DNA of 64,000 nt from Occultella glacieicola. Lineage in GTDB: Bacteria > Actinomycetota > Actinomycetes > Actinomycetales > Beutenbergiaceae. The notes below the pieces were generated by a model. It searched no databases. It saw nothing but the letters and a program-made list of their open reading frames with translations, and had not been told where the DNA came from. The translations under genes and the position numbers were made by a program. This document shows, piece after piece, positions 8,205-17,226 of this stretch; position 1 is the stretch's first letter; the number at the start of each line of letters is the position of its first letter. The DNA lies in the NCBI RefSeq assembly GCF_004353825.1, contig NZ_SMNA01000004.1, positions 124,001 through 188,000 on the forward strand, written 5' to 3'.

Positions 8205-9374
8205 ATGCCGTCACCGTCGCGCATGGACAACACCCCGATCACCGTCCCACGTGGGCTCACGAACGTCGTCGTCACCGAGACCGAACTCGGTGACGTGCGC
8301 GGACATGAGGGCTTCTATCACTACCGGCAGTACTCGGCCACCGACCTCGCGCAGTCGCGCTCGGTCGAGGACGTCTGGAAACTGCTGCTCGACGGCGAGC
8401 TCCCGGACGCTGCCGTGGGTGTGGCGTTCGCAGCCGAGGTGGCCGGGCGGTCCCCGCTGTCGGCCGACCTCGCCACGGCACTGCCCCTGCTCGCGCGTGG
8501 CTCCGATGCCGCGGACCCGCTCGCCGGCCTCAGGGCAGCGCTGGCGTTGGACGGATCCCAGCGTGGCCTGCGTCCCCTCTACGACCTCACCCCCGAGGAA
8601 CGCCGCGCGGACCTGATCGGGCTGGCCGCGAGAGTGCCGACGATCATCGCGGCGCTGGCCAGGATCCGTGCCGGGCAGGTGCCGGTGGCCCCCCGACCGG
8701 ATCTGGGACTGGTCGCCAACTACCTGTACATGGTGCGCGGGGACGAGCCCGAGGATGAACACGTCGCGGCCCTGTCGGCGTACCTGGTGGCCGCCATCGA
8801 CCACGGCTTCAACGCCTCGACGTTCACGGCCCGGGTGATCGCCTCGACCGGTGCGGACGCCGCCTCCTGCCTGGTCGGCGCCCTGGGGGCGCTGTCCGGT
8901 CCCCTGCACGGGGGCGCACCGAGCCGGGCCCTGGACAGCCTCGACGCGATCGGCACCGACGAGCGCATCGACGAATGGGTCACCGAGCAACTGCGGTCCG
9001 GGGCCAGGATCATGGGGTTCGGGCACCCGGTCTACCGGACCGAGGACCCGCGATCGGCGCTGCTGAAGCGGGTCGCGCAGGGCTTCGGTGGGCCGCGCGT
9101 GGAGTTCGCGGTCGCCGTCGAGGAGCGCATCCCCGAACTGCTCGAACGACACAAGCCGGGGCGCGCGCTGCACACGAACCTCGAGTGGTACGCGGCCGTG
9201 GTGATGGAGTTGCTCGGGATCGAGCGCCCGCTCTTCACGCCGACGTTCGCGGCCGCCCGGGTGCTCGGCTGGACGGCGAACATCCTGGAGCAGAGCGCGG
9301 ACACCAAGATCATCCGTCCGTCCGCGCGCTACGTCGGCCCGGCGGCACCCCAGCCGGTGCCGCTCAGGAGCTGA
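8205..9374 (+). CDS. Citrate synthase/methylcitrate synthase (CitA-like)
   Basis: 389 residues, ATG preceded by AGGAGG. It condenses acetyl-CoA (or propionyl-CoA) with oxaloacetate. Visible core motifs: HGFNASTFTARVIAST, SGPLHGGAPSRA (substrate His), MGFGHPVYRTEDPR (second active-site His), and FAAARVLGWTANILEQ near the end. At the place where most family members carry the catalytic Asp (N-x-D), I read HTNLEWY, that is Glu; whether this is normal for this subfamily needs an alignment. Divergent from the HTH-citrate synthase fusion and probably co-controlled with it by the operators between them. Confidence 0.9.
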   Translation: MPSPSRMDNTPITVPRGLTNVVVTETELGDVRGHEGFYHYRQYSATDLAQSRSVEDVWKLLLDGELPDAAVGVAFAAEVAGRSPLSADLATALPLLARGSDAADPLAGLRAALALDGSQRGLRPLYDLTPEERRADLIGLAARVPTIIAALARIRAGQVPVAPRPDLGLVANYLYMVRGDEPEDEHVAALSAYLVAAIDHGFNASTFTARVIASTGADAASCLVGALGALSGPLHGGAPSRALDSLDAIGTDERIDEWVTEQLRSGARIMGFGHPVYRTEDPRSALLKRVAQGFGGPRVEFAVAVEERIPELLERHKPGRALHTNLEWYAAVVMELLGIERPLFTPTFAAARVLGWTANILEQSADTKIIRPSARYVGPAAPQPVPLRS

Positions 9375-9424
9375 CCCACCGTGAGCCGGTCCGATCCGAA
9401 CTGATCCGACACCTGCCGGGACGG

Positions 9425-10072
9425 TCAGTGCCCGCGGTCGACCCACGCCTGGCGATGGGGTGACTCGTCACCGATGGTGGTGTCGTCCCCGTGGCCGGTG
9501 TGCACCACGGTCTCCGGCGGCAGGGTCAGGAGCCGGTCGGTGATCGAGTCGACGATCGTGGGGAAGTCGGAGAAGGACCGGCCGGTCGCGCCAGGACCGC
9601 CCCGGAACAGGGTGTCCCCGGTGAAGACGACGCCGAGGTCGGGGCTGTGGAAGCTGCACGAGCCGGGGGAGTGACCGGGGGTGTGCAGGACCTCGAGGGT
9701 GACGTCCCCGATCGTGAACAGGTCGCCGTCGGCAAGGTCGGAGTCCGGCCCCACGCCCGGGTGGGTCCGGTCCCAGAGTTCCCGGTCCTCCGGGTGCAGG
9801 TAGGTGTGGGCGCCGAGGTCACCGGCGAGCTCGCAGGCGACCCCGATGTGGTCGTCGTGGGCGTGGGTCAGGAGGATCCCCCGGACCCGCCGCCCCGCGA
9901 TGGCCTCGACGATGGGCTCGATGTCGTGAGCGGCGTCGATCAGGACGCACTCGGAGTCGTCGCCGACCACCCAGACGTTGTTGTCGACCTCCCAGGTGCC
10001 GCCGTCGAGCGAGAAGGTACCCGAGGTCACCACCTTGTCGATCCGGGTGCGCTGCCCGTTCGTCGTGCTCAT
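9425..10072 (-). CDS. MBL-fold metallo-hydrolase paired with mycothiol dehydrogenase
   Basis: 215 residues starting at the ATG at 10072, which overlaps the dehydrogenase stop by four bases. The metallo-beta-lactamase signature [11 protein letters not shown], later [11 protein letters not shown] and [10 protein letters not shown] give the dinuclear-metal ligands of a glyoxalase-II-like thioester hydrolase. Its tight coupling to S-(hydroxymethyl)mycothiol dehydrogenase is common in actinobacteria and suggests it hydrolyses the S-formylmycothiol produced by that enzyme; this role is inferred from context. The longer open frame upstream is a shadow of the dehydrogenase. Confidence 0.88.
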   Translation of the reverse strand: MSTTNGQRTRIDKVVTSGTFSLDGGTWEVDNNVWVVGDDSECVLIDAAHDIEPIVEAIAGRRVRGILLTHAHDDHIGVACELAGDLGAHTYLHPEDRELWDRTHPGVGPDSDLADGDLFTIGDVTLEVLHTPGHSPGSCSFHSPDLGVVFTGDTLFRGGPGATGRSFSDFPTIVDSITDRLLTLPPETVVHTGHGDDTTIGDESPHRQAWVDRGH

Positions 10073-11169
10073 GCCTTCGCTCCGTCCAGCATGACGACGC
10101 TGCGGAGCACGGCGCCGTCGTGCATCTTCGTGAATGCCGACTCGATGTCGGCCAGCCCGATCCGCTCGGAGACGAACGCGTCGAGGTCGAGCCGGCCCTG
10201 CAGGTACAGGTCGATGAGCATCGGGAAGTCCCGGCTGGGCAGGCAGTCGCCGTACCAGGAGGACTTCAGGGCGCCGCCACGCCCGAACACGTCGAGAAGT
10301 GGCAACTGGAGTCTCATGGTCGGGTTCGGCACCCCGACCAGCACCACCACGCCGGCCAGGTCCCGGGCGTAGAACGCCTGCTCGTACGTCTCCGGACGGC
10401 CGACGGCGTCGATCACCACGTCCGCGCCGAAGCCTCCGGTCAGCTCCCGGATCGCCTCGACCGGGTCCGTTCCGGAGGAGTTCACCGTGTGGGTGGCCCC
10501 GACGCCCCTGGCCCACTCGAGTTTGGTGTCGTCCACGTCGACGGCGATGATCGTGCCCGCGCCGGCCAGGGCCGAGCCCATGATGGCGGCGTCACCGACG
10601 CCGCCGCAGCCGAACACGGCGACGGTGTCACCGCGGGTCACCCCGCCGGTGTTGATCGCGGCACCGATCCCGGCCATCACGCCGCAGCCGAGCAAACCGG
10701 CCACCTCGGGCGCCGCGGCCGGATCGACCTTCGTGCACTGCCCGGCGGCCACCAGCGTCTTCTCGGCGAAGGCGCCGATCCCGAGCGCGGGGGAGAGTTC
10801 GGTGCCGTCCTCGAGCGTCATCTTCTGGGTCGCGTTGTGGGTGGCGAAGCAGTACCAGGGACGGCCCCGCACACAGGCCCGGCACTGCCCACACACGGCC
10901 CGCCAGTTCAGGACCACATAGTCACCGGGTGCCACGTCGGTGACCCCGGGGCCGACCTCCTCGACGACGCCGGCGGCCTCGTGACCGAGCAGGAACGGGA
11001 ACTCGTCGTTGATGCCGCCGTCGCGGTAGTGCAGGTCGGTGTGGCACACGCCGCACGCCTTGACCCGCACGACCGCCTCGCCGGGCCCGGGGTCGGGGAT
11101 CACGATCGTGGTCAGCTCGACGGGGGCGTCCTTGGCGCGGGCGATGACGCCCTGGACCTTCTGGGGCAC
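10069..11169 (-). CDS. mscR: S-(hydroxymethyl)mycothiol dehydrogenase (NAD/mycothiol-dependent formaldehyde dehydrogenase)
   Basis: 366 residues of the zinc alcohol dehydrogenase superfamily. Catalytic zinc ligands Cys39 and His63-Glu64 ([17 protein letters not shown]), a structural-zinc loop with four Cys ([15 protein letters not shown]), and the NAD-binding [11 protein letters not shown]. The [14 protein letters not shown] stretch and overall layout match the mycothiol-dependent formaldehyde dehydrogenase/S-nitrosomycothiol reductase. It oxidises the spontaneous adduct of mycothiol and formaldehyde, which also shows the organism is a mycothiol user. First gene of a two-gene operon with the MBL hydrolase. 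Confidence 0.93.
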   Translation of the reverse strand: MPQKVQGVIARAKDAPVELTTIVIPDPGPGEAVVRVKACGVCHTDLHYRDGGINDEFPFLLGHEAAGVVEEVGPGVTDVAPGDYVVLNWRAVCGQCRACVRGRPWYCFATHNATQKMTLEDGTELSPALGIGAFAEKTLVAAGQCTKVDPAAAPEVAGLLGCGVMAGIGAAINTGGVTRGDTVAVFGCGGVGDAAIMGSALAGAGTIIAVDVDDTKLEWARGVGATHTVNSSGTDPVEAIRELTGGFGADVVIDAVGRPETYEQAFYARDLAGVVVLVGVPNPTMRLQLPLLDVFGRGGALKSSWYGDCLPSRDFPMLIDLYLQGRLDLDAFVSERIGLADIESAFTKMHDGAVLRSVVMLDGAKA

Positions 11170-11251
11170 GGTGGGTCCTCGATGTCGGGTTCGGGGTTAG
11201 CGGCCAGCCTAGCCAGGGCGCAGCCGAGCCGCAGGACTCTGGCGCGCGCCG

Positions 11252-11965
11252 TCAGGGCGTCCGACGCCGCAGCGTCGCGGCCCCGAGGGCGAGCATCCCG
11301 ACGATGAACACGCCCAGCACGATCAGCGGCAGGGTGAGGTCCGGGTCGGTGCTGCGTGCCACCTCGTTCATCGCATCGACGGCGTAGGACAGCGGCAGGA
11401 CGTTCGAGACCACCTCGAGGAACCGGGGCAGGTCCTCCCGCGGCACCAGCAGGCCGCAGAGCAGCACCTGGGGGAGCACGATCGCCGGCATGAACTGGAC
11501 GGCCTGGAACTCGGTGTTCGCGAACGCGCTGACGAACAGGCCGAGAGCCACCCCGAGGATCGAGTCGAGCACCGCGATCAGCACCAGCAGCGCCCACGGG
11601 CCCTCCAGCTCGAGCCCGAGCGGGCCGAGCATCAGGGCCGAGGCGAGCAGTGCCTGCACCGTGGCCATCAGGCCGAACGCCAGGGCGTATCCGCCGAGGA
11701 ACGAGATCTTCGACAACGGCAGCGTGAGCAGGCGCTCCAGGGTGCCGGACCGCCGTTCTCGCAGCGTGGCGATCGAGGTGATCAGGAACATGATGATCAT
11801 CGGGAACAGCGCGAGCAGGGCCGGCCCGATGCTCGTGAAGATCGGGCCGCCGTCGTAGATCCACCAGAGCAACGTGAGCAGGACGCACGGGACGACGAGG
11901 ATCATGGCGATGGTGCGGGGGTCGTGCCGCAGCTGGCGCAGAACCCGGGCGGCGGTGGGAATCAT
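11252..11965 (-). CDS. ABC-2 type transporter permease
   Basis: 237 residues with about six membrane helices. The ABC-2 membrane signature is clear: an N-terminal cytoplasmic stretch (VLRQLRHDPRTIAMI), then ITSIATLRERRSGTLERLLTLPLSK, and a late QVLLCGLLVPREDLPRFLEVVSNVLPLSYAVDAM segment. It overlaps the upstream ATPase gene by four bases, so the two form an exporter of the drug/lipid or antibiotic-resistance class. The substrate is not predictable. Confidence 0.9.
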   Translation of the reverse strand: MIPTAARVLRQLRHDPRTIAMILVVPCVLLTLLWWIYDGGPIFTSIGPALLALFPMIIMFLITSIATLRERRSGTLERLLTLPLSKISFLGGYALAFGLMATVQALLASALMLGPLGLELEGPWALLVLIAVLDSILGVALGLFVSAFANTEFQAVQFMPAIVLPQVLLCGLLVPREDLPRFLEVVSNVLPLSYAVDAMNEVARSTDPDLTLPLIVLGVFIVGMLALGAATLRRRTP

Positions 11966-12750
11966 GACGCTGGACCGTCGCGGTCCGGGCGGGGGCCGTC
12001 GCGGCCACCGGTGTCGTGGCCCTGGCGTACGAGGGCGAGGAAGGCCTGCTCCGCGGAGTCCGTGCCCGTCCGGATGAGCAGTTCGGCCGGCGTGCCCCGG
12101 GCCAGGACACGTCCCGCGCGGAGCAGGATCAGGTGGTCGCAGCGGACCGCCTCGTCCATCACGTGGGAGGAGACGAGAACCGCGGTGCCGGTCGCGGCGA
12201 TCTCGGAGAACGTGCCCCAGAGGGAGTCCCGGAGCACCGGGTCGAGTCCCACGGTCGGCTCATCGAGGACCACCAGGTGGGGCGTGCCGAGCAGGGCCGC
12301 GGCGAGGTTCACCCGGGATGCCTGGCCGCCGGACAGGGTGGCCGTCAACTGGCGCCGCTGCTCGTGTAGATCCACGACGTCCAGGACGCGCTCGACATCC
12401 GCCCGCACATCCGGAACCCCCAGCACCCGGGCGAAGTACCGCAGATTCTCCGCTACGGTGAGATCGGGGTAGACGCTCGGCGCCTGCGTGACGTAGCCGA
12501 CCTCGCGACGCAGGGCACCGCTGCCGGCAGGGTGGCCGAGCACTGTCACCGATCCGGCCGCGGTCACCTGCACCCCCAGGATCGACCGGATCAGTGTGGT
12601 CTTGCCCGAGCCGGACGGGCCGAGCAGCCCGGTGATGGCGCCCTCCGCGACCCGCACGTCCACGCCGTCCAGAGCGGTGGTGGACCCTCGGACCACGCGC
12701 AGCCCACGCACGTCCACGGCGCTGCCGGAGGTTCTCGTCATGCGATGCAT
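11962..12750 (-). CDS. ABC transporter ATP-binding protein
   Basis: 262 residues from the ATG at 12750, chosen for AGGAGG three bases upstream; an in-frame ATG at 12741 is the alternative. Walker A GPSGSGKTT, Q-loop YVTQAPS, signature LSGGQ, Walker B LVVLDEPTVGLD and the switch His in VSSHVMDEA are all intact, so it should be an active ATPase. It energises the ABC-2 permease downstream, with which it overlaps by four bases. The frame is open a further 158 codons upstream, but that sequence is Arg/Pro-rich and antisense-like. Confidence 0.92.
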   Translation of the reverse strand: MHRMTRTSGSAVDVRGLRVVRGSTTALDGVDVRVAEGAITGLLGPSGSGKTTLIRSILGVQVTAAGSVTVLGHPAGSGALRREVGYVTQAPSVYPDLTVAENLRYFARVLGVPDVRADVERVLDVVDLHEQRRQLTATLSGGQASRVNLAAALLGTPHLVVLDEPTVGLDPVLRDSLWGTFSEIAATGTAVLVSSHVMDEAVRCDHLILLRAGRVLARGTPAELLIRTGTDSAEQAFLALVRQGHDTGGRDGPRPDRDGPAS

Positions 12751-12803
12751 GATCCTCCTGGCGCCCGTGGTTGTGGGCGCCATCGTGGGGCCGGGTGTGG
12801 GGC

Positions 12804-13019
12804 TCAGGCGCCGATCAGGTCCTCCAGCGCGTCGAGGTCGTCCAGGAGGGACATCTCGCGGGCGTCGAGGCCGGCCGTGCTCGCACGCATCCGCAGGTCG
12901 TCCTCGTCGCCGGTCCTGGCGATCCGACCGAGCACCGCGTCGCGCTCGGCCCGGGCCGCGGCCGGCGACAGTTCGCCTCCCAGGAGGTCGCCACGCCGCC
13001 GGGCGATCCGTGTGTGCAT
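12804..13019 (-). CDS. Small acidic hypothetical protein
   Basis: 71 residues, ATG with AGGG immediately upstream, 53 bp before the ABC ATPase gene and in the same direction. The sequence is Ala/Asp/Leu/Arg-rich with no Cys and looks all-helical (LSPAAARAERDAVLGRIA, then MSLLDDLDALEDLIGA). It has no membrane segment and no family I recognise. The spacing suggests co-transcription with the exporter. It could be non-coding; codon use looks genuine but the short length limits certainty. Confidence 0.45.
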   Translation of the reverse strand: MHTRIARRRGDLLGGELSPAAARAERDAVLGRIARTGDEDDLRMRASTAGLDAREMSLLDDLDALEDLIGA

Positions 13020-13225
13020 CCCTCGCTCCCTTCGTCGGCCGGTCCCCGGCGACGGGCCGAGCCCGAGGGGGTGAGCGGCGTTGTTCCCGACTATGCACCC
13101 GTCCCCGGACCTCGTGGTCGAGGCGCGTCGGCGTTTCCGGGGACCGCCCCGGTCGGGCGGCCACCCATCTCAGTCGCTGAAACGCTCGCGTAGGCCGTCG
13201 TGGGACGGGTAGCATCGAAGCCAAT

Positions 13226-13326
13226 CACCATCCAGAGCGGTCGAGAGTCCTGGCTCGTCGACGCCGCAGCAACCCCCCAACGGAAGCCTCCCGAGGGGAA
13301 GGGTGCTAAAGCCAGGGGCGATGGAG
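13226..13326 (+). promoter_or_regulatory. S-adenosylmethionine riboswitch (SAM-I/SAM-IV clan) upstream of metF
   Basis: Seen directly: CCATC (13228-13232) pairs with GATGG (13320-13324) as a closing P1 helix; CCTGGCT (13249-13255) pairs perfectly with AGCCAGG (13310-13316); GCAACCC (13269-13275) faces GGGTGC (13301-13306); an inner hairpin uses CCTC/GAGG (13287-13296). The GCAACC...GGTGCTAAAGCC core is the conserved SAM-binding core of this clan. It is followed by metF and metE, as expected. The 3' strand of P1 contains GGAG (13323-13326), the ribosome-binding site of the leader ORF at 13332, so ligand binding should block translation initiation. The exact SAM subclass needs a covariance-model match. 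Confidence 0.82.
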
Positions 13327-13331
13327 TTCAC

Positions 13332-13367
13332 ATGAAGGCACCACGTACGTTGCGGGCGTCGCGATGA
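13332..13367 (+). CDS. Eleven-codon leader ORF coupled to metF
   Basis: ATG at 13332 has GGAG five bases upstream and encodes [11 protein letters not shown] followed by TGA. The TGA (13365-13367) overlaps the metF ATG (13364-13366) in an ATGA arrangement. metF itself has no convincing ribosome-binding site, so ribosomes finishing this peptide probably reinitiate at metF. The peptide has no Met or Cys run that would suggest classical attenuation; its job is probably only coupling. Inference from sequence layout. Confidence 0.5.
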   Translation: MKAPRTLRASR

Positions 13368-14302
13368 GTACGGCGAGTCTGTACCGGGCGCCGTCCGAGC
13401 GGCCCACGATCTCGTTCGAGTTGTACCCGCCCCGCACCCCGAAGGGCGAGGCCTCGCTCCAGCGGACGGTCGCGAGCCTGGCCGACATCGGCCCGGACTT
13501 CTTCTCCGTCACGTACGGCGCGTCCGGAGCGACCCGGCAGACGTCGCGGGATCTGCTCTGCACGATCCTGCGGGACACGCCGATCACGCCGATCGCCCAC
13601 CTGACCTGCGTCGGCGCCTCCGAGGCGGACCTGACCGAGTACATCGACGGGCTGCTGGAGGCGGGCGTGCGGGACTTCCTCGCCCTGCGCGGGGACCCGC
13701 CCGCCGGCCAGGACGACTGGCGGGCGCACCCGGACGGCCTCACCAGGTCCAGTCAGCTCGTCGCGCTGATGCGCGACCTCGCCGCCCGCCGGCTGGGTCC
13801 GGAGGACCCGGTGAGCATCTCGGTGGCCGCCTACCCCGGCGGCAGCTACTCGGCCGACGGGGAAGCCGTCGTGGATCCGTCCGACGTGGCCGCCCTGCTC
13901 GAGAAGCAGGAGGCCGGGGCCGACTTCGCGATCACCCAGGTGTTCTTCGACCCGGCCCACTACGCGGAACTGGTGTCAGCGGCGCGCGCGGGCGGGGTCC
14001 GGATCCCGATCGTCCCCGGGCTCATTCCGCTCACGGACCCGAAGCGGCTCCGACGCCTGGAGCAGTTGACGGGGGTACCGGTCCCACAGCGCCTGCTGGA
14101 CTCCCTGGACTCCGCCGAGGACCCGGACGAGGCCTACCGGCGTGGGCTGGCCGCAAGCGTCGAGCTGAGCCATGGGGTCCTGCAGGCCGGGGCGCCCGGC
14201 CTGCACCTGTACACGTTCAACTCCTCGCGGGCCGTCCTCGATCTCCTGGATCAGGCCGGGCTCACACCGACTCCGGCGGTGGCGCGCTCGCAGGCGCGCT
14301 GA
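13364..14302 (+). CDS. metF: Methylenetetrahydrofolate reductase
   Basis: 312 residues, ATG start within the overlap with the leader ORF. MetF TIM-barrel motifs: [14 protein letters not shown] near the start, [27 protein letters not shown] (the folate-binding LRGDP), [16 protein letters not shown] and [10 protein letters not shown]. It reduces 5,10-methylene-tetrahydrofolate to 5-methyl-tetrahydrofolate using FAD, supplying the methyl group for the MetE encoded next. Expression should be off when S-adenosylmethionine is abundant, through the riboswitch upstream. Confidence 0.95.
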   Translation: MSTASLYRAPSERPTISFELYPPRTPKGEASLQRTVASLADIGPDFFSVTYGASGATRQTSRDLLCTILRDTPITPIAHLTCVGASEADLTEYIDGLLEAGVRDFLALRGDPPAGQDDWRAHPDGLTRSSQLVALMRDLAARRLGPEDPVSISVAAYPGGSYSADGEAVVDPSDVAALLEKQEAGADFAITQVFFDPAHYAELVSAARAGGVRIPIVPGLIPLTDPKRLRRLEQLTGVPVPQRLLDSLDSAEDPDEAYRRGLAASVELSHGVLQAGAPGLHLYTFNSSRAVLDLLDQAGLTPTPAVARSQAR

Positions 14303-14358
14303 CGCCGAGAACCCACAGGCCCGCGGCGACGTCGGGCCATGTCGTCCTGCCCCAACCA

Positions 14359-14400
14359 GGGTGTCGCCGCCCGCCGGGTCTCCGACCGGCGGCGACGCCC
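14359..14400 (+). promoter_or_regulatory. Strong stem-loop in the metF-metE intergenic region
   Basis: GGGTGTCGCCGCC (from 14359) through GGGTC at 14380 folds with GACCGGCGGCGACGCCC (14384-14400), giving a long GC stem with a small internal bulge and a three-base loop. It lies 57 bp after the metF stop and 36 bp before metE. There is no U-tract. It could be a terminator for metF, an mRNA-stability element or half of a second switch; I see no SAM-core motif in it. Confidence 0.4.
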
Positions 14401-14436
14401 GCTACCCGAACCACGCACCGGACCAAGGGAGAAACC

Positions 14437-16803
14437 ATGTCGTACCAGCAACCGTCCACGTCCGTCCCGACCTTCCCGGCGGCCACCGTTCTCGGCTACC
14501 CCCGGATCGGACCACGCCGGGAGCTCAAGCGCGCCGTCGAGTCCTTCTGGGCGGGCCGCGCGACGGTGCCGGAGCTCGGCGCCGTGGCCCGTGAGCTGCG
14601 GACCGGCACCCGGACCCGCCTGGCCGGCCTCGGCCTGGGCGAGGACGCCTCGATCCCGTCGGACTTCACGTTCTACGACCAGGTGCTCTCGGTGGCCGCG
14701 CACGTGGGCGCGATCCCGGACCGGTTCGCCGACCTGCGCGGGCCCGGCGGCGCCCTCGACCTGCCGGGTCTGTTCACGGTCGCCCGCGGGGAGGGGGACC
14801 GGGCCCCGCTCGAGATGACCAAGTGGTTCGACTCGAACTACCACTACCTCGTCCCGGAGATCGGGCCCGAGACCGAGTTCCGTCTGGTCGAGACGCCGAG
14901 CGTGAAGGCGTTCGCCGAAGGCCTGTCCGACGGCGTCGTCACCCGCCCCGTGATCGTCGGCCCGGTCACCTTCCTGCTGCTGTCCAAGCCGAGCGCGTCG
15001 GCGCCGGAGGGGTTCTCGCCGCTGTCCCGGCTCGACGACCTGCTGGCCGCCTACACGGACTGGTTGCGGGCGTTCGCCGAGGCCGGAGCCACCTGGGTCC
15101 AGCTCGACGAGCCCGCCCTCGTGAGCGACGCCTGGGCGGAGACGCCCGCGCAGGTGAGCGACGCCGTCGGGCGTGCCTACCGGGCCCTCTCCGTGGACCT
15201 GGCCCGGCCGGAGCGGCCGGCCCTGTTCGTGGCCGCGCCCTACGCCACGATCGGCGAGCGGTTCGCGGACCTCGCGCAAACCGGGGTGGAAGCGATCGGG
15301 GTGGACCTGGTCCGCGGCCAGGCGCCGGCGATCGACGGCGCCGTGCGGGCAGCCCTCGCCGGGCGGACGATCGTGGCGGGGGTCGTGGACGGCCACAACG
15401 TGTGGCGCACGGACCTGGATGCGGCGGCGGCGAAGCTCGACCGGCTGCGGGAGGCCGTCGGGCCGGAGGTGAACGTGGCCGTGTCGACCTCGACGTCGCT
15501 GATCCACGTGCCGCACACCACCGCCGACGAGCCCGACCTGGAGGAGCGGTTGCGGTCCTGGCTCGCGTTCGCCGACGAGAAGGTCGGTGAGGTCCTCGCC
15601 CTGGCTGCCGGTCCGGGCGCCGCTCCTGAGGCGTTCACCCGTTCCCGCGAGGTCGCGGCCGATCGGGCCGCCGCGCCGGGCGTCGTGGTCCCGTCCGTCC
15701 GGGACCGCACCGCGGCCCTGACCGACGCCGACTTCCACCGCGGCGACTACGACACGCGGGTGGCCGCCCAGGACGCGGTCCTCGACCTGCCGCCGCTGCC
15801 CACGACCACGATCGGGTCGTTCCCGCAGACGTCCGAGCTGCGGGTCGCCCGGGCGAGCCTGCGCAAGGGTGAGATCACCATCGACGCCTACGAGGAGGCG
15901 ATGCGAGCCGAGATCGCCCGGGTGATCTCGCTGCAGGAGGACCTCGGCCTGGACGTGCTGGTCCATGGCGAGCCGGAGCGCAACGACATGGTCCAGTACT
16001 TCGCGGAGAACCTCGACGGGTTCGCGGTCACCCAGAACGGCTGGGTCCAGTCCTACGGGTCGCGGTGCACCCGCCCGTCGATCCTCTGGGGCGACGTCTC
16101 CCGGCCCGCGCCGATCACCGTCGGCTGGTCGACCTACGCCGCCTCGCGCACGGACCGGCCGGTCAAGGGCATGCTCACCGGTCCGGTGACGATCCTCGCC
16201 TGGTCCTTCGTCCGTGACGACCAGCCGCTCGCGGACACCGCGAACCAGGTGGCCCTGGCCCTACGGGACGAGATCGCGGACCTGGAGACCGCGGGGATCC
16301 CGGTCGTCCAGGTGGACGAGCCCGCCCTGCGGGAACTGCTGCCGCTGCGCCGCGCGGACCAGCAGGCGTACCTGGACTGGTCGGTGGCCTCGTTCCGGCT
16401 CGCGACCGCGGGCGCGGCGGACGCCACCCAGATCCACACCCACCTGTGCTACTCGGAGTTCGGCGAGGTCATCGGCGCCATCGACGGGCTCGACGCGGAC
16501 GTCACCTCCATCGAAGCCGCGCGGTCGAAGATGGAGATCCTGCCGGACATCAGCGGCTCCGGCTTCGCCCGCGGCATCGGCCCCGGCGTGTACGACATCC
16601 ACTCACCGCGGGTGCCGAGCACGGCCGAGATCACCGACCTGCTGACGGCGGCACTCGCCTCGGTCGGGGAGCGCAAGCTGTGGGTGAACCCCGACTGCGG
16701 CCTGAAGACCCGCGGCTACCCGGAGACCGTCTCCTCGCTGGAGCACCTCGTCGCCGCGACCCGCACCGTTCGGGAACGCCTCGGAGCCCCGGTCCAGGGC
16801 TGA
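14437..16803 (+). CDS. metE: 5-methyltetrahydropteroyltriglutamate--homocysteine methyltransferase (cobalamin-independent methionine synthase)
   Basis: 788 residues, the usual MetE length; ATG preceded by AGGGAGA. The N-terminal barrel begins [14 protein letters not shown] and the catalytic C-terminal barrel from about residue 450 has [46 protein letters not shown] and [12 protein letters not shown]. The His/Cys of HTHLCY and Cys of DCGLKTR are zinc ligands activating homocysteine. It makes methionine with 5-methyl-tetrahydrofolate from the upstream MetF. Probably in the same SAM-riboswitch-controlled unit, although the strong intergenic hairpin may separate transcripts. Confidence 0.96.
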   Translation: MSYQQPSTSVPTFPAATVLGYPRIGPRRELKRAVESFWAGRATVPELGAVARELRTGTRTRLAGLGLGEDASIPSDFTFYDQVLSVAAHVGAIPDRFADLRGPGGALDLPGLFTVARGEGDRAPLEMTKWFDSNYHYLVPEIGPETEFRLVETPSVKAFAEGLSDGVVTRPVIVGPVTFLLLSKPSASAPEGFSPLSRLDDLLAAYTDWLRAFAEAGATWVQLDEPALVSDAWAETPAQVSDAVGRAYRALSVDLARPERPALFVAAPYATIGERFADLAQTGVEAIGVDLVRGQAPAIDGAVRAALAGRTIVAGVVDGHNVWRTDLDAAAAKLDRLREAVGPEVNVAVSTSTSLIHVPHTTADEPDLEERLRSWLAFADEKVGEVLALAAGPGAAPEAFTRSREVAADRAAAPGVVVPSVRDRTAALTDADFHRGDYDTRVAAQDAVLDLPPLPTTTIGSFPQTSELRVARASLRKGEITIDAYEEAMRAEIARVISLQEDLGLDVLVHGEPERNDMVQYFAENLDGFAVTQNGWVQSYGSRCTRPSILWGDVSRPAPITVGWSTYAASRTDRPVKGMLTGPVTILAWSFVRDDQPLADTANQVALALRDEIADLETAGIPVVQVDEPALRELLPLRRADQQAYLDWSVASFRLATAGAADATQIHTHLCYSEFGEVIGAIDGLDADVTSIEAARSKMEILPDISGSGFARGIGPGVYDIHSPRVPSTAEITDLLTAALASVGERKLWVNPDCGLKTRGYPETVSSLEHLVAATRTVRERLGAPVQG

Positions 16804-16838
16804 TGGTGCCGCGACCCGCCGTTCGGTCCGGTGCGCCC

Positions 16839-16876
16839 GGGCCGTGCGGCGGGGCGAGCGGCGAGCGGCACGGCCC
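16839..16876 (+). terminator. Hairpin downstream of metE
   Basis: GGGCCGTGC (16839-16847) pairs perfectly with GCACGGCCC (16868-16876) around a 20-base loop, 36 bases after the metE stop. No U-tract follows. Position supports a factor-assisted terminator. Confidence 0.4.
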
Positions 16877-16929
16877 GGCCGGAGGGGCGCCGGGCCGCGG
16901 GTGCGAGGCGGACCTGCGAGACTGGCGTC

Positions 16930-17187
16930 ATGAATGCGGCGACCCGTGGCCTGATCCTGACCGCCATGATCTCCGGTGCGCTGATCGTGGCGGCCGTGCT
17001 GCTCTGGGTGCTCGAGGTGATCGGTCTGCCGGTCTTCCTCGGCGCGGTGGTGGTGATCTCGATCGCCCAGATGGGTGTCACGATGCGGATGCTGGGCAAC
17101 GCGCGCCGGGATCCGCGGGGCGGGTCGTCGGCGTCCGGCGGCACCGCTCCCGGCGACGGTTTCGACCCCATGGACAAGTACCGCTGA
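16930..17187 (+). CDS. Small two-helix membrane protein, hypothetical
   Basis: 85 residues from the ATG at 16930; the frame is open upstream but without a good start. Two membrane helices (about residues 7-29 and 33-52, LILTAMISGALIVAAVLLWV and a VFLGAVVVISIAQMG stretch) are followed by a polar, Gly/Ser-rich cytoplasmic tail ending FDPMDKYR. No Cys or catalytic motif is visible. It sits alone between metE and the convergent nuclease-helicase gene. No function can be assigned. Confidence 0.6.
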   Translation: MNAATRGLILTAMISGALIVAAVLLWVLEVIGLPVFLGAVVVISIAQMGVTMRMLGNARRDPRGGSSASGGTAPGDGFDPMDKYR

Positions 17188-17226
17188 CGGTCGTACCACC
17201 GGGCGAGCGGCGGTTCCCGGCTCGGG

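Noticed and set aside
10072-10516. Amino-terminal extension of the MBL hydrolase up to 10516
   Set aside because: It overlaps the dehydrogenase coding region in another frame and is Arg/Gly/Pro-rich; the ATG at 10072 gives the normal family start.
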